Assembly: GCA_002011395.1 (NCBI GenBank)
Contig: MTNG01000072.1
Coordinates: 1 to 11,731 of the forward strand
DNA from: Candidatus Aciduliprofundum sp. JdFR-45
Lineage (GTDB): Archaea > Thermoplasmatota > Thermoplasmata > Thermoplasmatales > JdFR-45
Length of the DNA: 11,731 nt
Reading direction: 5' to 3'
Shown one piece after another: positions 1-6,369 of this stretch. The position numbers and the translations under genes are program-made. Within the stretch, counting starts at the first letter, position 1, and each line of letters begins with the position of its first letter. Below the pieces are notes generated by a model. It searched no databases and had not been told where the DNA came from. It was given only the letters and a program-made list of their open reading frames with translations.

Positions 1-1
1 G

Positions 2-724
2 GCGCCGCACTTGGACCGCGACCTCGCCAGGCGCTTCCCCATCCCCAAGGAGTACGACCTGGAGAAGGCGAAGAGCAGGATAGACGAGGGGCAGGTGGCC
101 GAAGTGCGCCTTCTCGCGTACACCCAGCCGCGCCTGGTGAGCGGGGTGCCCAAGAAGAAGCCCGACCTCATGGAGATCCGGGTGGGTGGAGGGAGCGTTG
201 AGGAGAGGATATCCTACGCGTACGATAAACTGGGGAAGGAGATAACGTTTGAGGATTTCACGCGCCCCGGCAAGTTCGTGGATGTGGTGGCCGTCACCAA
301 GGGGCACGGCTTCCAGGGGCACGTGAAGCGCTTCGGCGTCAAGCTGCTGGACCACAAGAACAGGAAGCACAGGCGCATGATAGGCACTCTCGGCCCGTGG
401 CACCCCGACTGGGTGAGGTACACCGTGCCTCAGGCCGGCCAGACGGGGTACCACCAGCGGACCGAGTACAACAAGCGCGTTATGAAGTACGTGCCCGCCG
501 GCGACGACGGCAGGCCCGTTGAGGATATAACCCCGAAGGGCGGCTTCCTCCACTACGGAGAGGTGCGCAACCCCTACGTGCTCATCCACGGGTCCGTGCC
601 GGGGCCGGCGAAGCGGCTCGTGAGGTTCAGGGACCCGATAAGGCAGGTGCTGCCCGACGTGGAGGAGGTTCAGATAACCTATGTTTCCAGGGCGTCCAAG
701 CAGGGGGTGCGTGTGAATGAGTGA
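2..724 (+). CDS. rpl3: Large-subunit ribosomal protein uL3 (L3), 5'-truncated by window edge
   Basis: Ribosomal protein uL3 binds 23S rRNA early in assembly and reaches toward the peptidyl transferase centre with an extended loop. The open frame enters at base 2 with no start in view, and about 240 residues are visible. Archaeal uL3 is usually about 330-350 residues, so roughly the first 100 lie outside the window. Recognisable archaeal signatures are GVPKKKPDLMEI, VTKGHGFQGHVKRFGVK, and the central loop GTLGPWHP followed by QAGQTGYHQRTEYNKR. A TTG at 11 could be read as a start, but similarity continues upstream of it (APHLDRDLARRF), so it is internal. The TGA at 722-724 overlaps the start of uL4 by 8 nt. 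The identity is secure; only the 5' end is missing. Confidence 0.95.
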   Translation, partial: APHLDRDLARRFPIPKEYDLEKAKSRIDEGQVAEVRLLAYTQPRLVSGVPKKKPDLMEIRVGGGSVEERISYAYDKLGKEITFEDFTRPGKFVDVVAVTKGHGFQGHVKRFGVKLLDHKNRKHRRMIGTLGPWHPDWVRYTVPQAGQTGYHQRTEYNKRVMKYVPAGDDGRPVEDITPKGGFLHYGEVRNPYVLIHGSVPGPAKRLVRFRDPIRQVLPDVEEVQITYVSRASKQGVRVNE

Positions 725-1487
725 GGCGGTGAACGTCTACAATCTTCAGGGCGGCATAGAGCGCACGATTGAACTGCCCCCGGCGTTCTTCTACCCCGTG
801 AGGACAGACCTCATAAGAAGGGCAGTAAGGACGTTCCAGATGAACAGGATGCAGCCCTACGGCCACAACCCCATGAGCGGTATGAGGCACGTGGGGCACA
901 ACTGGGGCCCCAACCACGGCAGGGCGCGCATACCCCGCAGGCCCGACGGGGCGAGGGGCACGATCATCGCGAGCACCGTGGGCGGTCGCGACCCGCACGC
1001 CCCCACGTCCGCGAAGGTGCTCAGCAGGAAGATGAACAGGAAGGAGAGGCGCCTTGCCAGGTTCGCCGCCCTGTCGGCGGTGAAGGATAGAAATCTCGTA
1101 ACCGCGAGGGGCCACCGCCTCAGCGTGGATCTGAAACTCCCGATAGTGCTCGTGGATGATGTGGAGAAGGTTACTAGGACCAAGGAGGCGATTGAGGTAC
1201 TCAAGACCTTTGGCCTCTACGACGACGTCCTCCGCGCCATGAACGGCAGGAAGATAAGGGCGGGCCGCGGGAAGACCCGCGGGAGGAGATACAAAACGCC
1301 GCGCTCCGTGCTCCTGGTCGTCAAGGACGGAAGCGTGGTCTCAAAGTCCTTCGGAAACCTGCCCGGCGTGGATGTCGTGGAGGTGAGAAATCTGAATGCG
1401 GAGCATCTCGCGCCCGGCGGACACCCCGGCCGCCTCACGGTGTTCTCAGAGGGGGCCATAGGGGAGATCAGGAGGTGGACTCCATGA
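717..1487 (+). CDS. rpl4: Large-subunit ribosomal protein uL4 (L4, archaeal L4/L1e type)
   Basis: uL4 is a 23S rRNA-binding protein whose long internal loop lines the peptide exit tunnel. The frame gives 256 residues, normal for archaeal uL4. The loop region is evident in the stretch HNPMSGMRHVGHNWGPNHGR, followed by ASTVGGRDPHAPTSAKVLSR and the basic MNRKERRLARFAALSA, all typical of the archaeal/eukaryotic version. The C-terminal half carries IVLVDDVEKVTRTKEAIEVL and GRGKTRGRRYKTPRSVLLVV. The ATG at 717 lies inside the 3' end of uL3 and is preceded by a GGGGGTG element at 703-709. The 3' end overlaps uL23 as ATGA. Bacterial uL4 represses its own operon, but nothing in this sequence shows that here. 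Confidence 0.97.
   Translation: MSEAVNVYNLQGGIERTIELPPAFFYPVRTDLIRRAVRTFQMNRMQPYGHNPMSGMRHVGHNWGPNHGRARIPRRPDGARGTIIASTVGGRDPHAPTSAKVLSRKMNRKERRLARFAALSAVKDRNLVTARGHRLSVDLKLPIVLVDDVEKVTRTKEAIEVLKTFGLYDDVLRAMNGRKIRAGRGKTRGRRYKTPRSVLLVVKDGSVVSKSFGNLPGVDVVEVRNLNAEHLAPGGHPGRLTVFSEGAIGEIRRWTP
1471..1476 (+). promoter_or_regulatory. Shine-Dalgarno element for uL23
   Basis: GGAGGT lies 7 nt before the ATG at 1484 and fits the GAGGTGAT-like pattern seen before most genes in this window. It overlaps the in-frame upstream GTG at 1475 and so decides the start in favour of 1484. Confidence 0.75.
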
Positions 1488-1747
1488 CCTTTGACCCGTA
1501 CGAGATCATACTCAAGCCCTACGTCACCGAAAAAACGCTCCTCATGCTGGAGAGGGAGAACAAGCTCACCTTCATAGTGAGGCGCAGCGCCACCAAGAGG
1601 GAAATAAAGGCCGCTGTGGAGCGGCTCTTCGAGGTAGAGGTGGATCAGGTGAACACCATAATTTCCAAGTACGGAAAGAAGGCGATAGTCAAGCTGAAGG
1701 AGGGCTACAGCGCCGAGGAGGTCGGAATGAGGCTGGGAATCTTCTGA
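1484..1747 (+). CDS. rpl23: Large-subunit ribosomal protein uL23 (L23)
   Basis: uL23 binds domain III of 23S rRNA beside the exit tunnel and forms part of the docking site for SRP and the translocon. From the ATG at 1484 the protein has 87 residues and begins MTFDPYEIILKPYVTEKTL, matching the family's N-terminal motif; the archaeal length is about 82-87. It continues with NKLTFIVRRSATKREIKAAVE and ends GMRLGIF. A GTG at 1475 in the same frame would add three residues, but it sits inside the Shine-Dalgarno element GGAGGT (1471-1476), so 1484 is preferred. The start overlaps the uL4 stop (ATGA), which fits translational coupling. The gap to uL2 is 11 nt. Confidence 0.97.
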   Translation: MTFDPYEIILKPYVTEKTLLMLERENKLTFIVRRSATKREIKAAVERLFEVEVDQVNTIISKYGKKAIVKLKEGYSAEEVGMRLGIF

Positions 1748-1758
1748 GGGTGGTGTAA

Positions 1759-2463
1759 ATGGGAAAGAGAATAATACCCCAGAGAAGAGGGCATGGCGGC
1801 CACGTTTACCGCGCTCCCAGTCACAGGTACGTGACGGACTTCACGCTGCCCAACATAGAGGACACGTGGGGCGTGGTTGAGGATATAATTCACGATCCAG
1901 CGAGGACGGCGCCCCTGGCCGTGGTGCGCATGCACGGCGGCGGCAAACTCTATCTGCTGGCACACGCCGGTATGTACGTGGGTCAGAAGGTTGAGTTCGG
2001 CAAGAACGCACGCATACGCCCTGGCAACGTGCTCCCCATCGGCTACATACCCGAGGGTGTGCCCATATACAACATAGAGGCAGTGCCGGGCGATGGCGGG
2101 AAGTTCGCAAGGTCCGCCGGAACATACGGGCAGATAGTCACCCACGGCGAGATGACCACGGTTCAGCTCCCCTCGGGGGAGTTCAAGATGCTGGACCCGA
2201 AGTGCAGGGCCATAATAGGCATAGTGGCCGGGGCGGGGCGAAAGGAGAAGCCGCTCGTGAAGGCGGGCAAGGTTGTTCACGCCTGGAGGAGCAAGGCGAG
2301 GAAGCCCGTGAAGGTCAGGGGCGTGGCGATGAACGCCGTGAACCATCCACACGGTGGAGGCAATCACCAGCACGTGGGGAGGCCGAGCACCGTGAGCAGG
2401 CATGCACCTCCCGGCAGGAAAGTTGGACGTCTGTCCCCCAAGAAGAAAAAGAGGAAGAGGTGA
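1759..2463 (+). CDS. rpl2: Large-subunit ribosomal protein uL2 (L2)
   Basis: uL2 is among the most conserved ribosomal proteins. It stabilises the subunit interface and the peptidyl transferase region. The frame encodes 234 residues, close to the archaeal norm of about 240. It begins MGKRIIPQRRGHGGHVYRAP and carries the diagnostic loop NHPHGGGNHQHVGRPSTVSR at about residues 195-214. The conserved histidine after Pro (H198) corresponds to the His near the peptidyl transferase centre in other uL2 proteins. The C-terminus is lysine- and arginine-rich (PKKKKRKR). The ATG at 1759 follows a GAGGGTGGTG stretch that begins at the uL23 stop. The gap to uS19 is 6 nt. I see nothing abnormal. Confidence 0.98.
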   Translation: MGKRIIPQRRGHGGHVYRAPSHRYVTDFTLPNIEDTWGVVEDIIHDPARTAPLAVVRMHGGGKLYLLAHAGMYVGQKVEFGKNARIRPGNVLPIGYIPEGVPIYNIEAVPGDGGKFARSAGTYGQIVTHGEMTTVQLPSGEFKMLDPKCRAIIGIVAGAGRKEKPLVKAGKVVHAWRSKARKPVKVRGVAMNAVNHPHGGGNHQHVGRPSTVSRHAPPGRKVGRLSPKKKKRKR

Positions 2464-2469
2464 GGGCTG

Positions 2470-2934
2470 ATGGCTTCCAGAAGAAAATCAAGGAGCACCG
2501 CAAAGGCGGCGCGGAGGCGAAGGAGGAAGGCACAGAAGCTGGTGCTGGCCAGGGAGAAGGAATTCTCCTACATGGGCCACACCCTGGATGAACTCAGGAC
2601 GATGAGCCTGGAGGAACTCCTCCCGCTCCTGCCCGCGAGGGCGCGGCGCTCCCTCAAACGTGGTATGAACGAGGAGCAGATGAAGGCGTTTGAGAAGATA
2701 GTGAAGGGCACCAAGCCCGTCGTCAGGACCCACAGAAGAGATCTGATCATACTTCCCCAGATGGTCGGCAGAAGGGTCGCGGTTCACAACGGAAAGGAGT
2801 TTGTTGAGTTTGAAATCAAGCCGGAGATGATAGGACATTACCTCGGCGAGTTCGCCCTCACCCGGAAGGAGGTGAAGCACTCCGGACCCGGCGTGGGCGC
2901 GACGAGGTCGTCCAAGTTCGTGCCGCTCAAGTGA
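2470..2934 (+). CDS. rps19: Small-subunit ribosomal protein uS19 (S19)
   Basis: uS19 sits on the head of the small subunit near the A-site finger and binds 16S rRNA together with uS13. The product is 154 residues with a strongly basic N-terminus (MASRRKSRSTAKAARRRRRK) and an archaeal-type extension (FSYMGHTLDELRTMSLEELL). The conserved core follows: RTHRRDLIILPQMVGRRVAV, NGKEFVEFEIKPEMIGHYLG, EFALTRKEVKHSGPGVGATR. The archaeal/eukaryotic extension makes it longer than bacterial S19 (about 92 residues). The ATG at 2470 is 5 nt after GAGGTGAG (2457-2464), which overlaps the end of uL2. Identity and start are both well supported. Confidence 0.97.
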   Translation: MASRRKSRSTAKAARRRRRKAQKLVLAREKEFSYMGHTLDELRTMSLEELLPLLPARARRSLKRGMNEEQMKAFEKIVKGTKPVVRTHRRDLIILPQMVGRRVAVHNGKEFVEFEIKPEMIGHYLGEFALTRKEVKHSGPGVGATRSSKFVPLK

Positions 2935-2943
2935 GGGATGGAT

Positions 2944-3396
2944 ATGGTGGGCTACAGCATGAAACTGGAAGGCGAAAAGTACGCGAGGGCCCTGGGCAGG
3001 GACCTGCCCATATCCAGAAAGCACGCCATAATGGTATGCAGGGCCATACGCGGCATGAAACTGGACGATGCCATGAAGTACCTGGAGGACGTCATAGCCA
3101 AGCGCCGCCCAGTTCCCTTCGTGCGGTTCACCACGTCGGTCGGGCACAAGAGGGGCATGGGGCCGGGGCGCTACCCCGTCAAGGCGGCGAAGTACATACT
3201 GAAGGTGCTGGAGAACGCGGAGGCGAACGCGGAGTACAAGGGCCTGGACACGGACAGCATGGTGATAAGGCACATAGCGGCTCACAAGGGCAGGACGGTG
3301 AAGAAGTACATGCCCCGTGCGTACGGACGGGCCACGCCGTGGTTCAAGGAGCACGTGCATATTGAGGTTATCCTCGAGGAGGTCGAGGAGGAGTAA
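2944..3396 (+). CDS. rpl22: Large-subunit ribosomal protein uL22 (L22)
   Basis: uL22 has a globular domain on the solvent side of the large subunit and a long hairpin lining the exit tunnel. From the ATG at 2944 it has 150 residues. The archaeal pattern is clear: YARALGRDLPISRKHAIMVC, IRGMKLDDAMKYLEDVI, then the tunnel hairpin region VGHKRGMGPGRYPVKAAKYI and the C-terminal KKYMPRAYGRATPWFKEHVH. An ATG at 2938 (two residues longer) is possible. It directly abuts the GTGAGGG element (2931-2937), too close for normal initiation, whereas 2944 has 6 nt of spacing. It is followed by uS3 after a 2-nt gap. Confidence 0.95.
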   Translation: MVGYSMKLEGEKYARALGRDLPISRKHAIMVCRAIRGMKLDDAMKYLEDVIAKRRPVPFVRFTTSVGHKRGMGPGRYPVKAAKYILKVLENAEANAEYKGLDTDSMVIRHIAAHKGRTVKKYMPRAYGRATPWFKEHVHIEVILEEVEEE

Positions 3397-3398
3397 AG

Positions 3399-4088
3399 AT
3401 GGACGAGAAAAAGTTCGTCAGGGAAAACCTGAAAAGGCTGCTCGTGAAGGAGTTCCTGATGAGGGAGACGCAGGACGCCAAGTTCGGGGGCATAGACATA
3501 GTGAGAACGCCCCTAGGCACCCGCGTCATACTGGAGGTTGAGAGGCCAGGCCTCGTCATAGGGCGTAAGGGTGTCAAAATCCGGGCGCTCACGGAGGTGC
3601 TGGAGAAGCGGTTCGGACTGGAGAACCCCCAGATTGAAGTTCGCCAGTGCGAGACCCCGGCGCTCAACGCCCAGATAATGGCTGAGAAACTGGCATCCGC
3701 GATAGAGCGCGGGTGGCATTTCAGGCGTGCGGGCCACTCCACCATACGCCGCATAATGGAGGCGGGGGCCAAGGGCGCCCTGGTCATAATCTCTGGCAAA
3801 CTCACGGGCGACCGGGCCAGGACGGAGAAGTTCAAGGCAGGTGCAATTGTCTACAACGGCAAACCCTCGGAACTGGTGCGCGTGGGATACGCGGTGGCGA
3901 AGACGAAGCCCGGCGTCATAGGCATCACCGTGAAGATTCTCCCTGGAGATGTGAAACTGCCGGATGAGATAAACATACTGGAGAGCCCGGAGATGGGTGT
4001 GGAAGGTGCGGAGCAGGTTGCTGCTGAAACAGAGGTGATTGCGGATGAAGGAGCTCAGGGCGAGGGAAATCAGGGAAATGAGCAGTGA
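3399..4088 (+). CDS. rps3: Small-subunit ribosomal protein uS3 (S3)
   Basis: uS3 binds 16S rRNA at the mRNA entry channel on the small-subunit head. The 229-residue product has an N-terminal type II KH domain with its G-x-x-G loop at residues 55-58 (GLVIGRKGVKIRAL). Family signatures follow: RAGHSTIRRIMEAGAKGALV, ISGKLTGDRARTEKFKAG and the C-terminal domain ending in NILESPEMG. The last 30 or so residues form a low-complexity acidic and Gln/Asn-rich tail, which is variable in archaea. The ATG at 3399 follows GAGGAGGAG (3385-3393). The coding end runs 44 nt into uL29, so part of the variable tail is shaped by the start region of the next gene. Confidence 0.97.
   Translation: MDEKKFVRENLKRLLVKEFLMRETQDAKFGGIDIVRTPLGTRVILEVERPGLVIGRKGVKIRALTEVLEKRFGLENPQIEVRQCETPALNAQIMAEKLASAIERGWHFRRAGHSTIRRIMEAGAKGALVIISGKLTGDRARTEKFKAGAIVYNGKPSELVRVGYAVAKTKPGVIGITVKILPGDVKLPDEINILESPEMGVEGAEQVAAETEVIADEGAQGEGNQGNEQ
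4032..4039 (+). promoter_or_regulatory. Shine-Dalgarno element for uL29, inside uS3
   Basis: An exact GAGGTGAT lies 5 nt before the ATG at 4045. It would pair well with a 16S 3' end containing ATCACCTC. It disfavours the in-frame TTG at 4039, which overlaps the element. Confidence 0.75.
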
Positions 4089-4248
4089 GGAGCGCGAGAA
4101 GAAACTCCAGGAACTACGCAGGGAGCTCATGCACGAGAGGGGCGTCTCCGCGATGGGCGGGGCGCCGCCGAATCCAGGCAGGATACGCTCTCTCAGAAGG
4201 CAGATAGCCAGGATAATGACCGTCATACGCGAGGAGGAGAGGAAATGA
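4045..4248 (+). CDS. rpl29: Large-subunit ribosomal protein uL29 (L29)
   Basis: uL29 is a small helical-hairpin protein next to uL23 at the exit tunnel mouth. From the ATG at 4045 it has 67 residues, the usual archaeal size. It starts MKELRAREIREMSSEEREKK, continues LQELRRELMHERG, and has the second helix PGRIRSLRRQIARIMTVIRE. This is the classic two-helix pattern with charged heptads. A TTG at 4039 in frame would add two residues but overlaps the Shine-Dalgarno element. The gene overlaps the uS3 tail by 44 nt and rnp1 by 4 nt (ATGA). Some euryarchaea carry an eIF1/SUI1 gene between uL29 and rnp1; here there is none. Confidence 0.96.
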   Translation: MKELRAREIREMSSEEREKKLQELRRELMHERGVSAMGGAPPNPGRIRSLRRQIARIMTVIREEERK

Positions 4249-4562
4249 GAAAGGCGGGCAACCTTCACCTCCACGAGTTCGTCGGGCTGCGCGTCCGCGT
4301 CGTCTCCAGCACGAACAGATGCATGGTAGGGCTGGAGGGGACCGTGCTCTACGAGACGAAGAACACCATCGTCATAGAGCGCAACGGGGAGGTGAAGGTG
4401 CTGCCCAAGCACGGAACGCGCTTCTCCTTCCTGCTCGGGGGGGAGGGGGTCGTTCTGGATGGGGATATGATAAGGTTCAGGCCCCATGAAAGGCCGAAAA
4501 AGCTGTGGAGCAGAAGTCGCAGGCGGAGGTATGGGAATGAGGGATATAGGCATAGACGTTAA
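4245..4562 (+). CDS. rnp1: RNase P protein component 1 (Rpp29/Rnp1)
   Basis: This is the archaeal homologue of eukaryotic Rpp29/Pop4, a protein subunit of RNase P that helps the catalytic RNA trim the 5' leader from pre-tRNA. The 105-residue product shows the family's Sm-like barrel pattern: HEFVGLRVRVVSSTNRCMVG, LEGTVLYETKNTIVIE, VKVLPKHGTRFSFLL and LDGDMIRFRPHERPKKLW. It has a basic tail with four consecutive arginines (residues 92-95). Placement inside the ribosomal operon between uL29 and uS17 is usual in Euryarchaeota. The start overlaps the uL29 stop as ATGA. The last eight codons overlap the uS17 start, and the Arg codons contain the uS17 Shine-Dalgarno element. The G7 run at 4437-4443 does not disturb the frame. 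Confidence 0.94.
   Translation: MRKAGNLHLHEFVGLRVRVVSSTNRCMVGLEGTVLYETKNTIVIERNGEVKVLPKHGTRFSFLLGGEGVVLDGDMIRFRPHERPKKLWSRSRRRRYGNEGYRHRR
4525..4530 (+). promoter_or_regulatory. Shine-Dalgarno element for uS17, inside rnp1
   Basis: GGAGGT lies 6 nt before the ATG at 4537 and directly abuts an alternative ATG at 4531, so 4537 is the likelier start. It is encoded within the Arg cluster of rnp1. Confidence 0.7.
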
Positions 4563-4863
4563 GCCGCCGGAGTCGGAGTGCAACGATCCCAACTGTCCCT
4601 TCCACGGGACGCTTCCCGTGAGGGGACAGATCATAGAAGGAACTGTGATCTCTGACAGGATGCAGGGCACCGTGGTGGTGGAACGTGAGATCGTCCGCTA
4701 CCACAAGAAGTACGAGAGGTACGAGAAGAGGAGAAGAAAGTACCATGCGCATTCGCCCCCATGTCTGGGCGTCAAGACGGGCGACAGGGTCCGCATAATG
4801 GAGTGCAGGCCGCTCTCAAAGACGGTATCCTTTGTGGTCATAGAGAAACTGGAGGGAGATTGA
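4537..4863 (+). CDS. rps17: Small-subunit ribosomal protein uS17 (S17)
   Basis: uS17 is an OB-fold primary 16S rRNA-binding protein of the small-subunit body. From the ATG at 4537 it has 108 residues, matching the archaeal length. It begins MRDIGIDVKPPESECNDPNC and continues PFHGTLPVRGQIIEGTVISD, the archaeal N-terminal signature with two cysteines (C15, C20) and a nearby His. The core follows: QGTVVVEREIVRYHKKYERY, EKRRRKYHAHSPPCLGVKTG, DRVRIMECRPLSKTVSFVVI. The frame stays open upstream to an ATG at 4486, but those codons lie wholly within rnp1 and resemble nothing in uS17. ATG 4531 is possible but too close to the ribosome-binding site. The overlap with rnp1 is 26 nt. Confidence 0.95.
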   Translation: MRDIGIDVKPPESECNDPNCPFHGTLPVRGQIIEGTVISDRMQGTVVVEREIVRYHKKYERYEKRRRKYHAHSPPCLGVKTGDRVRIMECRPLSKTVSFVVIEKLEGD

Positions 4864-4864
4864 G

Positions 4865-5263
4865 ATGAAGGGTCTTCCCGGCAAGCAGAGCAGAGGTTTG
4901 CCGACGGGCGCTCGGCTGATATGCACGGACAACACGGGTGCGAAGATGCTGGAGATCATAAACGTGATAAACTATCACGGGGTTCATCGCCGCTACCCCT
5001 ACGCGGGCATAGGCGATCTCGTGGTGGTATCCGTCAAGAAGGGAACCCCCGATATGAGGAAGAAGGTCATGTATGCGGTCATCGTGCGACAGCGCCGCCC
5101 GTTCAGAAGGCCGGACGGCACCGTGGTGCAGTTTGAAGACAACGCCGCGGTCATCGTGGCCCCCACGGGCGAGACGAAGGGAAGTGAGATAAAGGGCCCC
5201 GTGGCGAGGGAGGCCGCCGAGAGGTGGCCGAGGATAGCCGCCATAGCGAGCACCATAGTGTGA
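4865..5263 (+). CDS. rpl14: Large-subunit ribosomal protein uL14 (L14)
   Basis: uL14 lies at the subunit interface, contributes to an intersubunit bridge and contacts eL24 and uL3. The product has 132 residues, standard for archaea. Signatures are RGLPTGARLICTDNTGAKML, EIINVINYHGVHRRYPYAGI, GDLVVVSVKKGTPDMRKKVM, VIVRQRRPFRRPDG and, near the C-terminus, FEDNAAVIVAPTGETKGSEI with GPVAREAAERWPRIAAIAST. The ATG at 4865 lies 4 nt after GAGGGAGAT (4852-4860), one base beyond the uS17 stop. uL24 follows after 10 nt. I see no abnormality. Confidence 0.98.
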   Translation: MKGLPGKQSRGLPTGARLICTDNTGAKMLEIINVINYHGVHRRYPYAGIGDLVVVSVKKGTPDMRKKVMYAVIVRQRRPFRRPDGTVVQFEDNAAVIVAPTGETKGSEIKGPVAREAAERWPRIAAIASTIV

Positions 5264-5269
5264 GGTGAT
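5262..5269 (+). promoter_or_regulatory. Shine-Dalgarno element for uL24
   Basis: An exact GAGGTGAT overlaps the uL14 stop and lies 4 nt before the ATG at 5274. It rules out the in-frame GTG at 5265, which falls inside the element. Confidence 0.75.
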
Positions 5270-5273
5270 TCAT

Positions 5274-5666
5274 ATGAAGAGCAGACAGCCGAGGAAGCAG
5301 AGGCGATATCTGCACACCGCCCCCCTCCACAGGAGGAGGAAGATGATGGCGGCGCACCTGAGCGACGAGCTCTACGCGAGGTACGGCGTGCGCTCGGTCC
5401 CCGTTCGGAAGGGGGACGTAGTGGAGGTCATGAGGGGCTCCTTCAGGGGACACCGGGGAAAGGTGCTGGAAGTGGACCTGAAAAGGATGCGCATATCCGT
5501 GGAGGGTGTGACCGTGGCGAAGGCGGACGAGACGATGAAGCCCTACTGGATACACCCGTCAAATGTCAGGATAGTGAAGCTCGACCTGAGCGATGTGAAG
5601 AGGAAGGAGAAACTGGAGGCGATAGCGGCGTCCAGAAGAGAGGAAGAGGTGAAGGCCCATGAGTAA
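5274..5666 (+). CDS. rpl24: Large-subunit ribosomal protein uL24 (L24)
   Basis: uL24 is an assembly-initiating 23S rRNA-binding protein located near the exit tunnel. From the ATG at 5274 it has 130 residues. The archaeal/eukaryotic-type N-terminus is present (PRKQRRYLHTAPLHRRRKMM, then AHLSDELYARYGVRSVPVRK). A KOW motif follows at about residues 44-70 (RKGDVVEVMRGSFRGHRGKV) and then VEGVTVAKADETMKPYWIHP. The C-terminal tail is charged and likely helical (KRKEKLEAIAASRREEEVK). The start is fixed by the GAGGTGAT element. The 3' end overlaps eS4 by 8 nt. Confidence 0.96.
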   Translation: MKSRQPRKQRRYLHTAPLHRRRKMMAAHLSDELYARYGVRSVPVRKGDVVEVMRGSFRGHRGKVLEVDLKRMRISVEGVTVAKADETMKPYWIHPSNVRIVKLDLSDVKRKEKLEAIAASRREEEVKAHE

Positions 5667-6369
5667 TCGCATGAAGAGGCTCGCGGCGCCGAGGGCGTGG
5701 AAGATACCGAGAAAGACGCACAAGTGGGCACCGCACCCATCCCCGGGGCCACATCCCGTGGAGAGCAGCATCCCGCTCATCGTTGCCATAAGGGATATGC
5801 TGCACCTCGCGGACAACGCGCGGGAGGCGAAGAGGGTAATAGCAGCCCGAAAGGTCATGGTGGACGGGAGGGTCATCACGGACCACCGCTTCCCGCTCGG
5901 CTTCATGGATGTTCTGGAGATAAGGGAGATAGATGCGCATTATCGCGTTCTCCTGGACCCGCGCGGGAACATACGCGTGGTTGAGATACCCCCCGAGAAC
6001 GCGGGATGGAAACTCGTGAGAATAGAGAACAAGACCGCCGTAAGGGGCGGGAGGATCCAGCTGAACCTCCACGATGGGAGGAACATCCTGCTGGAGGAGA
6101 ACGCCTACAGGACGGGCGACGTTCTGAAGATAGCCGTGCCGTCGCAGGAGATACAGGAGCACTATCCGCTGGCGCCCGGGAGCCTGGCGATGATCACCGG
6201 TGGCTCCCACGCCGGCAAGATAGCGAGGATAGAGGAGTACGTCATAACGAGGTCGCCCAAACCCAACGTGGTGCGCTTTGAAGGTGGATTTGAGACCATA
6301 AAGCAGAACGTGTTCGTGGTGGGCGTTAACAAGCCCGAGGTCGTGCTGCCCGAGGTGAGCATAGTATGA
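5659..6369 (+). CDS. rps4e: Small-subunit ribosomal protein eS4 (S4e)
   Basis: eS4 is a 16S rRNA-binding protein found in archaea and eukaryotes but not in bacteria, and so is a clean domain marker for this window. The product has 236 residues, typical for archaea. It opens with the signature MKRLAAPRAWKIPRKTHKWA and PSPGPHPVESSIPLIVAIRD. An S4-like RNA-binding segment follows at about residues 43-95 (REAKRVIAARKVMVDGRVIT), then the central domain. A KOW-type region lies around residues 174-195 (GSLAMITGGSHAGKIARIEE). The ATG at 5659 is 6 nt after GAGGTGA (5646-5652) within uL24. The end overlaps uL5 as ATGA. Confidence 0.97.
   Translation: MSNRMKRLAAPRAWKIPRKTHKWAPHPSPGPHPVESSIPLIVAIRDMLHLADNAREAKRVIAARKVMVDGRVITDHRFPLGFMDVLEIREIDAHYRVLLDPRGNIRVVEIPPENAGWKLVRIENKTAVRGGRIQLNLHDGRNILLEENAYRTGDVLKIAVPSQEIQEHYPLAPGSLAMITGGSHAGKIARIEEYVITRSPKPNVVRFEGGFETIKQNVFVVGVNKPEVVLPEVSIV

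Noticed and set aside
180..193. G-rich run GGGTGGGTGGAGGG resembling a G-quadruplex motif
   Set aside because: It encodes the uL3 segment RVGGGS, one tract has only two Gs, and GC-rich coding sequence gives such runs by chance.
1705..2403. Minus-strand open frame of 232 codons opposite uL2
   Set aside because: uL2 is unambiguous on the + strand; the antisense frame looks like a codon-bias by-product.
2202..2591. Plus-strand open frame in an alternative frame across uL2 and uS19
   Set aside because: It is rich in Gly, Glu and Arg from AGG/GAG/GGC codons read out of frame, and it lies fully over two conserved genes.
2488..3360. Minus-strand open frame of 290 codons opposite uS19 and uL22
   Set aside because: Shadow of the conserved sense genes; low plausibility composition and no ribosome-binding site or gap to host a separate gene.
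4437..4449. G7 run followed by AGGGGG in rnp1, a possible indel site
   Set aside because: The rnp1 frame reads correctly on both sides (FSFLLGGEGVVLDGDMIRF), so there is no sign of an error.
3513..4670. Long open frame of 385 codons on the minus strand
   Set aside because: It lies opposite uS3, uL29, rnp1 and the uS17 start, all secure genes. Its translation has no recognisable family and is His/Pro/Leu-rich in the way expected of antisense shadows in GC-rich DNA.
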